Source: Selaginella tamariscina (lineage: Eukaryota; Streptophyta; Lycopodiopsida; Selaginellales; Selaginellaceae). From it: a DNA stretch of 64,000 nucleotides. Both the position numbers and the translations under genes were made by a program. Location: NCBI GenBank assembly GCA_003024785.1, contig PUQB01000111.1, positions 498,926-562,925 on the forward strand, given 5' to 3'. Shown in pieces: positions 1-11,820 of the stretch. Positions within the stretch are counted from its first letter, which is position 1, and every line of letters starts with the position of its first letter. A model generated the notes under the pieces. That model had not been told where the DNA came from and searched no databases. It saw only the letters and a program-made list of their open reading frames with translations.

Positions 1-45
1 CACTCAGAAGGTAACAGCGAAGAAGAATTATTAATGAATTGTTAG
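1..45 (+). pseudogene. C-terminal end of ParB/methyltransferase-like protein (partial)
   Basis: The first 45 bases encode HSEGNSEEELLMNC followed by a TAG stop. This matches the tail HSEGNSEEELIMN of the full gene ending at 58507. The rest lies off the left edge, so intactness cannot be judged. Confidence 0.7.
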
Positions 46-314
46 AGTGACGAATAGTTGTAAATGAGTGTAACATAAGGCATTTTTGTATATTTCGTTT
101 ATATTTATACAGAAAATAAATTCTCAAGGATTAAAGAAGCTTTTTGTTCAAACATGGGTCACACATTAACAAGGTAAATAATATACCTTGTTAATTATAA
201 GGCCAGCTAACTATCATTTTGCAGATGTAATGAAACAGTTGAGAATATGGATTTTCAGCAATGGCATGAGGTAAGAGAGGGGTTTGGCAAAAATTTCTTG
301 TGCCACATGTCAAA

Positions 315-1410
315 ATGACAGAGTTCATATAAGAAATGGATAATAATGCAGCTCAAAACATCCTTACTATGGGGACCACTTCAGTTTTTGCATCACCATT
401 TTTATTGCCTTTAGTTCCTACATCACTTTCTTCAGCACCTGAAATATCTGAATCTTATAAGGATGATGTACAAGTAAATGATAAAGGGATCGGCAACAAT
501 ATAGCATCAAAAGATAAATGTGAAAGGGACCAAACAAGTGATTTGCAAAGCATTCAAGAGGCAACGCTGCCCCTTATTACTCATGGTCATATTGTGTTGT
601 TGGATGTTAATGGTGTTTTGTTTCATCGACAAAGGTGCGAGGATAGAGAAAAAGAAATCAAATAAGGAAATTTCATTCGTTGTCATAGTAAATTTCAACA
701 TGATATTATTTTTTGTCGGGGTTGGACCATCTCTTTCAAAAAGCTTAAGGAGATGGGTGCACTTGTGGAGATTTGGTCATGCATGCAGTTTCACAACTTG
801 ACACCGCTGTTAAATTTGCTTAACAAACATTGTAGTGTTGCAAAAGAGGTGATTCATAAAGATTGGATTTTTAACTAGCGAATATGTTATAAACCTCTCG
901 AATTCTAGGATGTAAGAAAGGAAAGCAAGCCATACTTCTTTAAGAATGAAAGATTAATTGGGCTTCATTAGAAAATCAATCAGTTAAGGATTATGAAGAA
1001 TGCACATATCTTAGTGGTAAACAACTCTCCTCAAAAGGTTATACTTAATCAAACATTGCTTGTATCCATCCAATCACTTTCGACCCATATTCTGATATTA
1101 ATACCATGGATGAACTAGTGAACTACTTAAATATGTGCTTCAAAAATAGAATCTTGAAAACTTTTGTAAGCAATATCGACTATATAAAGCATACTCTAAC
1201 ACTTTTCTTTCTCGTAATTTTGAATTTTATAAATTAAAGGAGAGCAATCAGGCACTCTACAATATTATTATTAAAGAACATCTTGGTCTTTATGCACTTA
1301 TGTTCTTATCACAGCTTATGTATTAATAAGGATGGCAACTCTTAACTACATTCGTAAGAGTGTTAAGTGGTGGTAAACAACATAAAGATATTAACCAAAA
1401 TGATTCAATT
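315..1410 (+). pseudogene. FCP1/NLI-interacting-factor-like HAD phosphatase, decayed copy 1
   Basis: The first ATG at 315 is followed after a few codons by a stop; an open segment from 336 to 662 ends in HIVLLDVNGVLFHRQ. That string resembles the N-terminal catalytic motif of the FCP1-like HAD phosphatases (DxDG/N), here with Asn at the third position. Downstream, in other frames, come KLKEMGALVEIWSCMQFH and, near 990-1030, LRIMKNAHILVVNNSPQK, matching the second HAD acidic motif, which has lost its aspartates in this copy (NN for DD). Several frameshifts and stops interrupt it. HAD phosphatases of this type act on phosphoserine, for example on the RNA polymerase II tail. The gene lies inside the DNA element in both copies, so it is probably captured cargo, no longer functional here. 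Confidence 0.6.
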
Positions 1411-1694
1411 AATCCGGAGAGTGATGACATAACAAAATGAAGAAATTTCTTTATATGGTTAAGGAGAAAGTAATTACAAATAGATTAACAAGTTGATAAA
1501 GAAATGATTTTATTTGTAATTTAGGAATATTCTTTACTAAGTAAGGTTAATGAATTAATTTGTTAATTAATTTAATAATTAAGGCTTAATATTATATTTA
1601 TTAAATAATTAATTAATAATTAAAACTTAAGTATTAATTAGTAATTTATTTATATTCCCATTTTCATGTATCCCATTTTAGTTACAACGTGCAT

Positions 1695-4360
1695 ATATTC
1701 AAATTATTTTGAAATTGTTTTATATTTATATTATTATAAAAAGTTAAATTCGATTATTTACATGTTCAAACTTATTATATATTATATTAAATTTAGTAAT
1801 TATATTAATTATTATTATTTTAAAAGCAATTGCTAAATCTCAATATTTAATGAAGATTTATATACAAGAATGTAAAATTGAAAAGTAAACTTTAAAGTGT
1901 ATTCAAAATTAAAAGTATAACTTCTTTATGAGAAGATATATAATGGGTTTTGAAAATAAATAAAAATTATAGTGAAAACAATCAAGATGCTCTAAATAAA
2001 AAATGTAATAATATTGAATAATATTAAAAACTTAAAAGCATGGTATAAAAAATATTATTATGATATGCACAAGTTCTCACTTGTTATAAATAAATTGAAT
2101 ATATTAACATTGTACCAAAGAGAAATTATTATATATGTTATGTGATTTTAAAAAAATAAAGGATGAATCACATGTCATTTAGGAGAAGTGCATCATGAAC
2201 TACATATTATTTTAATACGTTTAACTTATATAATGAATAACATAAATTTATAAAATCACTTAATTTTACATTGTCATAAAAAATTTTAACATTAGAGAAT
2301 TTATAAGCACTTGTTAATTCTTATGTGAAATTTTAAAAAAATGAGAAAAGATTATATCAAGAATTAACATAGTTCAACATTTAAATTATGTTGAGATGAG
2401 TTTTTTTCATTACGAAATGGTTTTTTTTATCTTGTTATGAAACATAACTCATTTCAATTCTAAGTGAAACAACGTTATTTATATAATAAAATCTTTTATT
2501 ATTATTATTGAGGCCTTTGCTTCAATTAATTTCCTAGCATGGTCTTATTAATATTATTAATAATAATATTTTTATAGATAAAAATCCTATAAGTATTTTG
2601 ATTTATTAATTATTTTAATATATGAATTTCAAATTTAAACAAGTAATCATATGTTAAAATAAAGAAACCTATTATTAGTTAGGGTTAAAGGGTAATATGT
2701 GGGCATATAAATAAGCCTAAGTAGTATGTTTACTCAAATTAAAGAAAAAACAAAAAAAAAAGTAAAAATACATTACATTATATATATATATATATCCCTT
2801 CCACATTACCACATTCCACCATGTCACTTTAAGTGACATTGTAAGTGGAATGCAGTGAGTGACATGGCAGGTGGCCTACATGTGTATCTTTTTCATTTTA
2901 ATTCATAATAAATGTAAGAATAATAAATTAATAAATATTAAAAAACTAAGAGAAATAACATATATAAAAACAATATATATAAATAAAAACATGCCTGAAG
3001 GTTTTTTATGTATAAATTTATGTGAAAATCAAATATAAAAATAATAAAATACTAAATATTGAAAACCAAAAGATAAAAATATTTAGATTGTGTATAACCC
3101 TAAAGGTTTTTGATGTATATATTATTACATTTTAAAATTTAATAATAAATTAATAAATATTTCAAAACTAAAAGGAATATTTTGTCTAATCACTCTTCAA
3201 AAATATTATTAACCACCAAAGCATATTTAAGTTCAATATTAAAGTAACTATAATTATAATAATAATAATTATTATTATATATGTGTGTGTGTGTGTGTAT
3301 AATTCTATATATATGAAGTAATAGTAATCATAACTATTTATATATACCAACTTACTAATACAAGTAATACGTAACTTATCGATATAAGAGCATCTCCTTT
3401 GGTAGTAATTAAATGTGTGAATAAACCTATTTTACTTAAATAATTAATTTATTATTAACAAATATGGTCATAATTAATTATTCCACCGTGCAACTATATC
3501 TAGTGTAAATATAATTAAAAATTTAGTTTTATAAATTTTATGACCATATTTGTTCATCACAATCTTAAATAAATGTCTTTGTCCTTACTATCCACTTTCT
3601 ATATTATGTCATACGAAACTTCTACTACATCATCACTAAAAGTTTCTAAGGTCTTCAATGCATCTTCTATTGCTTTAATATTACTTCCTCCTTAGTCCCA
3701 AGTCATTAAGACACAACGTGAAAGAAGGAAAAACTTCTTCAATAAGGAGACGAGTAGCTCGCTAAGTCTTGGCTCAAGATTGTGTAGGATCTTATGATTC
3801 ACAATAAAAAGAAGGCCCTCAAGTTAATTTTATGCCCTCAAAATCTCATTTGTATGTGAAATTTTTCATGTGACTTTGAAATGCCATGATCCAAAGGTTC
3901 TTTAACAGAATGTTGAACAATCTCCTGCCCAGTTCTCAAAATATCATATTTTCCATGAAATTTCTTGTCTAACCTTGGAATGAAATTCTTGAAGCTGGAC
4001 AAAAAATATGTAATTTAAGTAATTAATTTACACATGGTACCAGGTGGAGCAAGCACAATCCATAAGTGATTAATTTGAATTTTTACATGCCATTCCACAT
4101 TATATTTAATTTCAATTGGTGGAGATGCTCTAATTATGTATGTATATATTATGTTAACATTAATAAAAATTAGTGAAAAACAAACATGGATTTTGATTTT
4201 CCATATACTTTAATTTTGATGTGGAACAGTAAAATACATTATCAATTTTATTTATGCTCTTGTGAGAAACACAATTTCTTCATCTCACATAGTTTATTAT
4301 AATTTTACTATGATCACTCTTTACTTTGAAGGTTGACTATTGTTACCTATTGAATTATAT
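1695..4360. repeat. R-family repeat, left part (split by retrotransposon)
   Basis: AT-rich DNA without convincing genes that aligns with 16020-18830 nearly end to end, for example the hairpin segments at 2799-2876 and 17158-17245, and the stretch near 4130-4350 with 18590-18815. It continues after the retrotransposon at 12492. A (TG)n run lies near 3282-3298. Relative to the other copy it lacks about 230 bp corresponding to 17550-17780. Confidence 0.75.
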
Positions 4361-5052
4361 TGGTCGACGGTGGCCTGTCATCGCGGCCAGCCGGCAGGAC
4401 ACCCACCAGCGCGGATGAGCGACTAGACGAAGTGCCGGATAAGGGGAGTTACTTTAGGTATGAACTGATGGCGACCGGTGTTAGGCGGCGGCGGCATAAC
4501 CGGGCGAAGATCCGATCGTCCGGACCAACTACCTAGGGTACGAAGGACAGCACGCGTGGGGAGGCGCATAAATGTGATAGGCAAGACTCTGTCACCAGGC
4601 GGCAGACCAGTGGGAGAGCGCCACCTATAGCTAGGGACTAGCGGTAGGGTCCCAACACACAACCTCCACTTCAATTTCCAGATATTAAAGATGAAAATGT
4701 GCACAAGAAGAAGAAAAAGAAAACTTGCTCCCCTGTCGGAGATAGTTTGTACTCAGACAAGCAATATATATCCATTTTTATTTTATTCACCCCACAAGCA
4801 GGCATTCCCCGCTTGCCTGACTCCTGGGCCCTGCAACACTCTCTACCCAGCCATCACTGTAGAACTCCCCCTTACCTGTACATGAACCCTCGCGGCATCC
4901 GGGTAGAGGCCATCCAATACCTTCCATTACTCCTGAGGTAAGGACCGGCTTGCCGGCCGAACCCCAGGGTTGGACGCCCTCAACAGCGTCCTAGTGACCA
5001 CTGTAGCTTCCTGAGAAGCACCACATCTGGCATGCGGAGTCCCCGACGACCA
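4361..5052 (+). repeat. 5' LTR of gag-only retrotransposon
   Basis: It aligns with 11821-12491 from TGGTCGAC to CGACCA. Between about 4650 and 4720 the two LTRs differ strongly: here an unrelated AC-rich and AAG-rich tract replaces the segment that in the other LTR holds the TATA-like ACTATATAAG. The LTR is followed by TTTGTGGCAACCACGG, where the primer-binding site should be; the matching tRNA was not recognised. Confidence 0.85.
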
Positions 5053-6437
5053 TTTGTGGCAACCACGGAGGGATAGACAGTACACACAGATGGAGTTCAC
5101 TATAGCAAGTAGAGTGACGGCCCGACGAAGAGCCGGGATTAACTCATTCGAGCAAATAGAGATTGACGAGCAACAACTGACCAGGAGAACGCGGCAGGCT
5201 AGCCGAGGGAGAGTGATGGACGGCGGCGAAGCACCTCGGTTGCCGCAATCGGCCCTTGCCTCACCTACCCGAGGGAATGACGGTAACGCCACATGGCCGA
5301 ATCTCCGAGAAGCGGTACTCGGCACACCAACGGCAGAGGCGGTCACACCACTGATGACGAAGAAGGATATGAAGGAACCACAGCACGTCCGGATGACAAT
5401 CCAGGCACAGTAGCATGCGGGTATGAACAGCACCCGACGGGCGACTTCGCCCGACAGTAACCTATGATGCAGAGTGGGATGGATGGCAAGACGACGAAAG
5501 CCCTCCGCCCCTCAACGTAGGTGAAAGTGACCGCCACGAAGAGCCCCCATATCAACGAGCAGAACTAGTGTTTGACAAGTACCCTGAAAGGAGGAAACCT
5601 CGGCCAGGACAACCCTAGGAGAGGGCAGGCCTACGACGAAGGCAAGAATCTCGAGGGGGCAAAAGCAACACGGATAGCGACGGAGGACGTGAGCTAAAGC
5701 CCAGCATGACTAGCGCCACGATGGAGGTAAGATAGGAAACCCAGGGCCATCGTCACCCATCAGGGTGATGCAGGGGGACCGTATTTGCCTGGAAAGAGGG
5801 GAGGAAGAGCCTCATCCGGGAAGCCCCCGTAGGGAGGGGCATCGATTGCCAACAAGGCAACCTCTGCACCAAGAGTTCAGCCGATCGGACGACGCAGCAG
5901 GTTAGGGTGGTTACCAAGATGAGAATCCAAGGCTTCGGAAGGCCGGGGTACACATGGGCGACCGCCTGCGGAGGCAATTGGACGTCGACGAGCTGACAGA
6001 CTGGGAGGAGGCACCATAAAGAGGGGCTGCATAGTGGCTACCTTGGAGAAGGGACGAGAGGAATTCGTCCAAGGGCAGGAGAGATTCGCCCGAGCAACTA
6101 GTATCGCACCAGCCCTACGAGGGAAATCTGCTAGGGCACACGGCAGAGCTGCAATCATTACCAGACGGGGGATACCATCTCGGGGCGATGAGGAATTGCA
6201 CTGGAGGAGGGAAAACCATCCAGCCAAGGTAAGCCACGCCACCAGCCATCATGTTGGTACCGCGGCGGGGGTCCCCGAGGGACAACCGGGAGGAGCCCGT
6301 CCTCGTCACCCACCCTAAACGGGAGGGCAAAGCCGCGAGGAAGGAGAAAGGTGCCCACAAATTACCAGGACGTGGACTACACCACGTCCGAAGCGGAGGG
6401 TCCGGATCGGAACAACTCTCATGCACAACGGGACGCC

Positions 6438-7285
6438 ATGGGAACCGACCCGGTCACCTTATTAGCCCGAGCGCTCAATCGGATGTAGGAGAGCACCGTA
6501 ACAGTGCCCTTACCCGTGTTCCGTGGAGCAAAGGGGGAAGACGCAGATCAACACGTCCACAAGCTCGAACAGGTGTGCGAACTTCGGAGTGTGAACGACA
6601 ATCACAAGAAGTTGAGTGCCTTTGCATGCACTTTGGACAAGAAGGCACACGCTTGGTGGATGTGATTCCACGAGGCAAACGAAGGAGCCCGCTGGGAAAC
6701 CGCACAAAGGGCGTTTCTGGATACCTTTCGGGAAGAAAAGAGTGAAGAGGAGGTGATCCACAAGTTAACGAGCTTGAAACAGAAAGCAGGAGAATCAATG
6801 ACGAATACACAGTCCGCATGCTGGGATATATCGCCAGGCTGAGAGACGCCCCAGTTGACCTGACCAAGAAAATGTGGTACCGAAAGGGACTGCGGCCGGA
6901 GATCCGCAAGTGGATCGGCCTAGATGACAATGGACGTTCGATAAGTTGCTCCGGTACGCCAAAAAGCCGAAAAGCGGGAAGCTAAAAGACGCCAAGAAAG
7001 GAAGGTGCAGGACAAATCGAACGCAGAGGAGGCGAACGATACCGCATCGGATGAGGAAAACCTCTCGGACGCTCCAAGGTCGACCAAAAAGGAGAAACGG
7101 TTGGGTACCAAGGGACACAAGCAGCTGCAGGGGAAACCCTACAAAGGGCCACACGAAAGAAGACTTATCCACGACACTGGCTCAAATGGGATACACTGCA
7201 TGGGGGATAAGTATTGTCGGGTGTGTAACATCCGCGGATCTCACAACACGACGATTGCTACCAGCTGGCCAAACTCCTGAGCAAA
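6438..7285 (+). pseudogene. Gag polyprotein, Ty3/Gypsy-like, broken
   Basis: Starting near an ATG at 6438, translation gives MGTDPVTLLARALNRM and then, across stops, the retrotransposon gag core: FRGAKGEDADQHV, AHAWWM, ARWETAQRAFLDTFREEKS, ARLRDAPVDLTKKMWYRKGL. Near 7204-7250 a CX2CX4HX4C zinc knuckle can be read (CRVCNIRGSH, then a one-base shift before the last cysteine). Gag forms the virus-like particle and binds the RNA. Stops and frameshifts show it is not functional. Confidence 0.8.
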
Positions 7286-8074
7286 AGGCCACCACATGCA
7301 GCCACACTGACGGTAGAACGAGGAGCCGAAGGGGGGCAGATGGCGAAGAGTTATGGCCGCAGGACGGAGGGAGACAACCAACCCCGTAGGAGGTCCCGTT
7401 TGGGAGACCGGAATCGTAGGTCCCACTCCCGAGAACAGCCACCGTATCGACCCAGGTATGGCAACAAGAGAGACGACCAGAACGCAAGGAGGTGTTGTGC
7501 GCACTGTGCGGAGGCCCACACCCGCTCTACTGATGTTCATGGGTATCATTGATCAAACCAATGCTAGAAGCACAAGCAGCCGGCGTCGCCAGGACGAGTA
7601 ATGGGCAGATCCCCGCAAACCCAATTCCACACTCCACACCTCAAGTAAACCAAGTAACGGTGGTATTACCAGAACAGGACGTCGGGACAGACATAGTACC
7701 ACAGGCTCCCTTAGCGGACGAAACAAGGGAAACACAAAGGCGGAGAACCAAGGGAGCGCGAAGGCGCGAAAAGAGAAGACAGGCAACAAAAACCCCGGTT
7801 TTAAAGCAGTGGGTAAGAAGCAAACGCAAGAACTGACATCTCGGAACCTGTGGAGCCCACCGAGGCCAAGAATCGCTAAGAAAATTAAGGAGAAGGCGAA
7901 ACCGCACATTCATAAGGGGGAGGCCCAGATGGGGTCAGAACAGGAAATGCCGCTGGTTCCCACCGCATGATGGGAGAATCGGGTACGACCAACAGCAAGA
8001 CCCCCACCAAGAGGCACTGCAACTACAGTGGACTACGTGAACGACGTACCAACTATCGGTTCGCATGGCAGGTC

Positions 8075-8395
8075 ACACAATCAGCGAAGTGATTATAGAT
8101 GGGGTCAGCAGTCAATGTCATGTCAGCAGAGCTCCACAGGAAATTGCATATGCCAACTCCGGAGCCCACTCCATTTCAGGTAGGCATGGCTAATCAAGCT
8201 GAGGTGGCGCCCAATGGCATTTTGAGGGCAGTAGAGGTCGAGATCCAAATGGTCAAATTTTGGATCAACGTTGTGGTCCTGGATATGCATGCCAAGGGGG
8301 ATTCGACCTACTTCCTCGGTCGACCCTGGCTCAAGGGTGCAAAGGTACAGCACGATTGGGAACACCAACAGATACGGTTCCGCAACGGGCGATAA
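8075..8395 (+). pseudogene. Retropepsin-like protease of the gag-only element
   Basis: An open stretch of about 98 residues from 8099 reads GSAVNVMSAELHRKL at its start and FLGRPWLKGAKVQHDWEHQ near its end. This is the plant Ty3/Gypsy aspartic protease pattern (DxGSxxN ... LGRPWL). The catalytic Asp lies just upstream (VIID near 8088), one frame away. No reverse transcriptase follows, so pol seems to end here. Confidence 0.75.
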
Positions 8396-10346
8396 GGTCC
8401 ATATCCACAGGCAAAACCCAGGCCCCTGCACAGAGATTCGGGGCGTTGGAGCATCAGGAGCCCTGTAGGCGCGAGGGACGGAGCGAGGGCGTAACAGCGG
8501 CCTCGCAGGCCGACTTTCGGGATTGGGTCGTGCTAGACAGGAGGCCTCGCATCAGAGGCAGGCCAACGTGAACGAACTAAGGATCACAAGAGCAACCGAA
8601 ACCTGAGACTATCCGGCACCGAGACATCGGTTCACCAACCACAAGGACAAGTCCGGAGGGCTTATGTGGACATACCTAAGCTGAACGGCCGCTCCAATCA
8701 AGTCGAGCCACCCCAGAGCCGTATCAATAGGGATCGACAACCCTTTTTCGGTCCTGGTCCCAAGGAGAAATATCCACTACCTGGGCCGATCTCCGATCGG
8801 CCCAGGAAGTGGGGGGGGAGAAGCTCCGGCATAGACCCTCCCGGGGAGAAGTAGGACACGAAAACCTAGATAGGGGACATACGGGGCTAGTGTGGGGAAG
8901 AAGCGGTAGGAAGGGATCAATAGGTAAGACTGTGCAGTTAGAGCCAGGATGAGCCTCACCAGGCGGCAGCAAAACCACCACAGTCTACGTTAACGGACAA
9001 GTACCATGACGAACGGCCGATAGTAGCCTTGCTGGTCACCCAGATGGAGCACAGAGTGAGGAATCCCGGGGCAGAACCAGCGAACCATGGGGCGAAGAGA
9101 TAGGGAGGACGAAGGAGTCGGAAGCAGGATCTCCAAATGCACGTGTGGCCAGCTCACAGGATCACATGGTCCACGAGGTTGGACCACAGGCGTGAGGCAC
9201 GCACTACAAAGGCAATGATGGTCAGGCAGTGCCATCATTGCGTATCCAAGCGCAGAGATAGACGCGCCAGTCACCTCGGAGGACGCCACAAGGACTGCCA
9301 CGGCACCTACACTCAGAAAGGAGGTGCACAATGCCACACCTCCATTACCATGACCACGGGGTGGACAAGAGAAATTGGTTAGTGGTGATTAAAGAAATTC
9401 GCGTGCTCATCAAGGGCCAAGAATGAGCAGGAAGCTAGTATCGCCTAGGTACTCCAAGTTCAAGGAATTAATCGGGCAACCCGACGTCCGGCGAGTCAGG
9501 AGGTAATTGCAATTGGACGAATTCTTTGACCTTCCGTGGGGAGAAGTGGAGGACCCAAGATTTGATGAGAAGGCCAGACAATTCCTCCAGTCAGCGGAAT
9601 TAGTGGCTAGTCAAACCAGGCATAGGGAATACAATTCTGCATGGATGGGAGCGCCGTCTTCCGCATTATGTTCGACGAACTAGTGATAGTCTTCCGACTA
9701 CCAAGGGACGACCTAGCCCTAGGGGAATGCTCAGACGCGGAGGTTCAACGGCCCGCTACCACAGGAACTCATGGACTACGAGGCATAAAAGCGAAGGAGG
9801 AAGCAGCCGAGTTTGTAACGCTAGTGGCCTTCATGCTCATCAGAAGAACAGGGAGTCGAATCACCAGGCAATTGGCGTACGGCCTTTGTAGGGCATGGGA
9901 AGGAGTCGCGATAAATTGGGCTGATTGCCTTAAGCAGTACCTGATTCTGGCTCTAACTAGTGGGATTCACAGAGTTCGAGCGGCATTGAGAAAAGGCTAC
10001 CCACGGTTGGCCACATTGCTATTATGACCACGGGCTCGTTCGGCTGAACGGTAGTAAGAGCACCACCACCACGAATAGCCAGAACCCCTGAAGTCAACAG
10101 AAAACAGGATTCAATGGAAGGACCGTGTCTACAGAAGAATAGGGCTCAACAGAAGAACGGGTGTCAATAGAGGAGCAGGCGGAGGGTAGCCTCCTTCTAG
10201 ACCAGGAATCACCAGGGTATGTAACGCAGGAACCCATACACGCGATTCCCCTAGCTATAGGATCCCACTACTGGAATCCTCGTCCGAGCAATCTACCGGG
10301 CCCAGCCAGGGAAGGAAGAAGGACAAGCCCGAGGACAAGTATGAGA
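8396..10346 (+). other. Internal region of gag-only retrotransposon, no recognised domain
   Basis: This GC-rich stretch holds short open frames. The longest sense frame, 9641-10027 (128 codons), contains RRTGSRITRQLAYGLCRAW and is not recognised. I looked for reverse transcriptase strings such as YxDD or LDLxSGY and found none. It may be decayed pol or unrelated filler. Confidence 0.4.
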
Positions 10347-10351
10347 GTAAC

Positions 10352-10938
10352 TATCACAACCCGATACAGGATTCCGGATATAGGATATGAGTTGCATGAT
10401 TTTCCTACAGGATATTCCTACCAGGATTCCGGACACAAGATACGGTTGCAGGATATTCCTACAGGATATGCCACATGATATGCCTAGAGGATAAGGGACA
10501 TGTGGACTCATCTTAGCCTCTGCATGCATGCAGTCACTTTGCATGCATGCAACCACTTTTAGCACTCATGCCTAAATTAGCTCTTGGAGTTGTGAGCATA
10601 AAAGCTCGACCTAATTGTTGTACAATCAATTACTATCAACACCAATCTTACTACGATCAATCTCGTCTTGTCTTGTTCTTGTCTTATTTCCTGTCCTGCT
10701 CCTGTCTTGCTCCTGTTCCTGTCCTGCTAGATCCTGTCCTGCTCCTGGATCCTTCCTGCTCCTGGATCCTATCCTACGCCTTCCTGTCTTGCTCCCGGAT
10801 CCTATCCTGATCCTGTCCTGCTCCTAGATCCGTCCTGTTCCTATTCCTAATTTCTGTCCTGCTCTCGGTCCTACTCCTGAGTCAAGCCTTCCTGTCCTTG
10901 GAATCCGTTCTCTTCTGTTCCTGGATCGTGGCTTGACA
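10352..10938 (+). repeat. Solo LTR nested in the retrotransposon
   Basis: This 587-bp segment aligns with the 5' LTR of the element at 61861-62457: the degenerate GATACAGGATTCC/CAGGATATTCC repeats, the GAGTTGTGAGCATAAAAGCT promoter-like segment, the pyrimidine-rich TCCTGTCCTGCTCC tract, and the terminal GGATCGTGGCTTGACA. It is flanked on both sides by GTAAC (10347-10351 and 10939-10943), a perfect 5-bp target duplication. No internal sequence remains, so it arose by LTR-LTR recombination. Its first two bases are TA instead of TG. Confidence 0.85.
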
Positions 10939-11100
10939 GTAACTACCAACACTTCCAAGCTAACGGACGATGGACCTCCACAATCTATACCAGGCTCGCG
11001 GGGGTCTTCGACCAGCTAGATGAAGCCATGGCGATATATGACGGCCTCGACCTCCAACGGTGGCAAGGGAACACAATGACATAGTGATAGAACTCACGGA

Positions 11101-11415
11101 GTGGTGGCAGAGAGCCGGGAAGTTGCCCAAAGGGCTAAGGAGCTACTGAGTGAAGGGGGCCGACTATGTATGATGACAATGAAGAGAACGAAGGATGCCT
11201 GGGAAAGTTGGAGCGAAAGGAGAGCGAACTTCCAGTGGTTGTACAGTGAGTGCGAAACTCTCCTAGGGCTACTCAACGATGACCAGCACGCCCGCAACCG
11301 GGTCATAGCCGGAAGGGAACAACAGATACAAGAATGCAAAGCTCGGTTAGAACGAAGGTGTGGGGAGCTCACTAAGGCACAAGCAGAACTAACGGCGGTC
11401 AGAAGGAATTACTGA
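11101..11415 (+). CDS. Coiled-coil protein of the gag-only retrotransposon
   Basis: An open frame of 104 codons rich in Glu, Arg, Leu and Ala. Segments such as REVAQRAKELLSEGGRL and ECKARLERRCGELTKAQAEL have heptad-like spacing of leucines typical of coiled coils. Just downstream (11526-11650) a second interrupted frame also looks coiled-coil (AREQELQHSRERVQDLEG, LQQARE). Extra coiled-coil frames between pol and the 3' LTR occur in some plant Gypsy elements, but no family is recognised. It may be part of a longer broken gene. Confidence 0.4.
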   Translation: MVAESREVAQRAKELLSEGGRLCMMTMKRTKDAWESWSERRANFQWLYSECETLLGLLNDDQHARNRVIAGREQQIQECKARLERRCGELTKAQAELTAVRRNY

Positions 11416-11820
11416 CAAAGACTCAACTCTCCAAAACCATAACCACACCTACAGCCAGCCAACCGGGACCCCTACTCAAGAAGCCAGAAGTGAGCGCCAC
11501 CAGGCCAACCAGCGACCTAGACCATCATGGAGCTAGAGGTACACACCCAGCTATAGGCCCAACTCCTCGCGGCAAGGGAACAGGAGCTACAACACTCGCG
11601 AGAACGGGTACAGGATCTGGAAGGTCAGCTCCAGCAGGCCCGGGAATAGACATGGTCCGAGGCAAGGCTCCGAGGGTGATCACGCTTCGAGAGGCGACCA
11701 TCACCACATTAAAGACCACGCTAGCGGCAACAGAGAGCGAGATCGCCATGTACGGGTTCCAAGGGGCAAATAACTAGGGCACATGGCCCGAGAACGTGCC
11801 AACGAATAAGTCCGGACATC

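Larger units (their letters stand above)
1..1694 (+). mobile_element. Right end of a second copy of the 15-kb DNA element
   Basis: This stretch aligns along its length with 58465-60162, the right end of the complete element described below. It starts inside the last codons of the ParB/methyltransferase-like gene, continues through the decayed phosphatase gene, and ends in the same terminal repeat (TTAGTTACAACGTGCAT, ending at 1694). The flanking DNA then differs: here it enters an R-family repeat at a different point from the other copy. The two copies differ by many substitutions and by indels in both directions, including about 70 bp present only in the other copy near 59950 and about 75 bp present only here near 610-690. 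The left part of this copy lies outside the window. Confidence 0.85.

Noticed and set aside
4927-5433. Long minus-strand frame over the 5' LTR and leader
   Set aside because: It crosses the LTR boundary, has no known motif and is explained by the GC-rich composition of the retrotransposon.
6475-6930. Minus-strand frame of 151 codons
   Set aside because: Antisense shadow of gag at 6438-7285.
10340-10560. Minus-strand frame with repeated GISCRNI
   Set aside because: Translation of the CAGGATATTCC repeats of the LTR; the same appears at 61850-62041.
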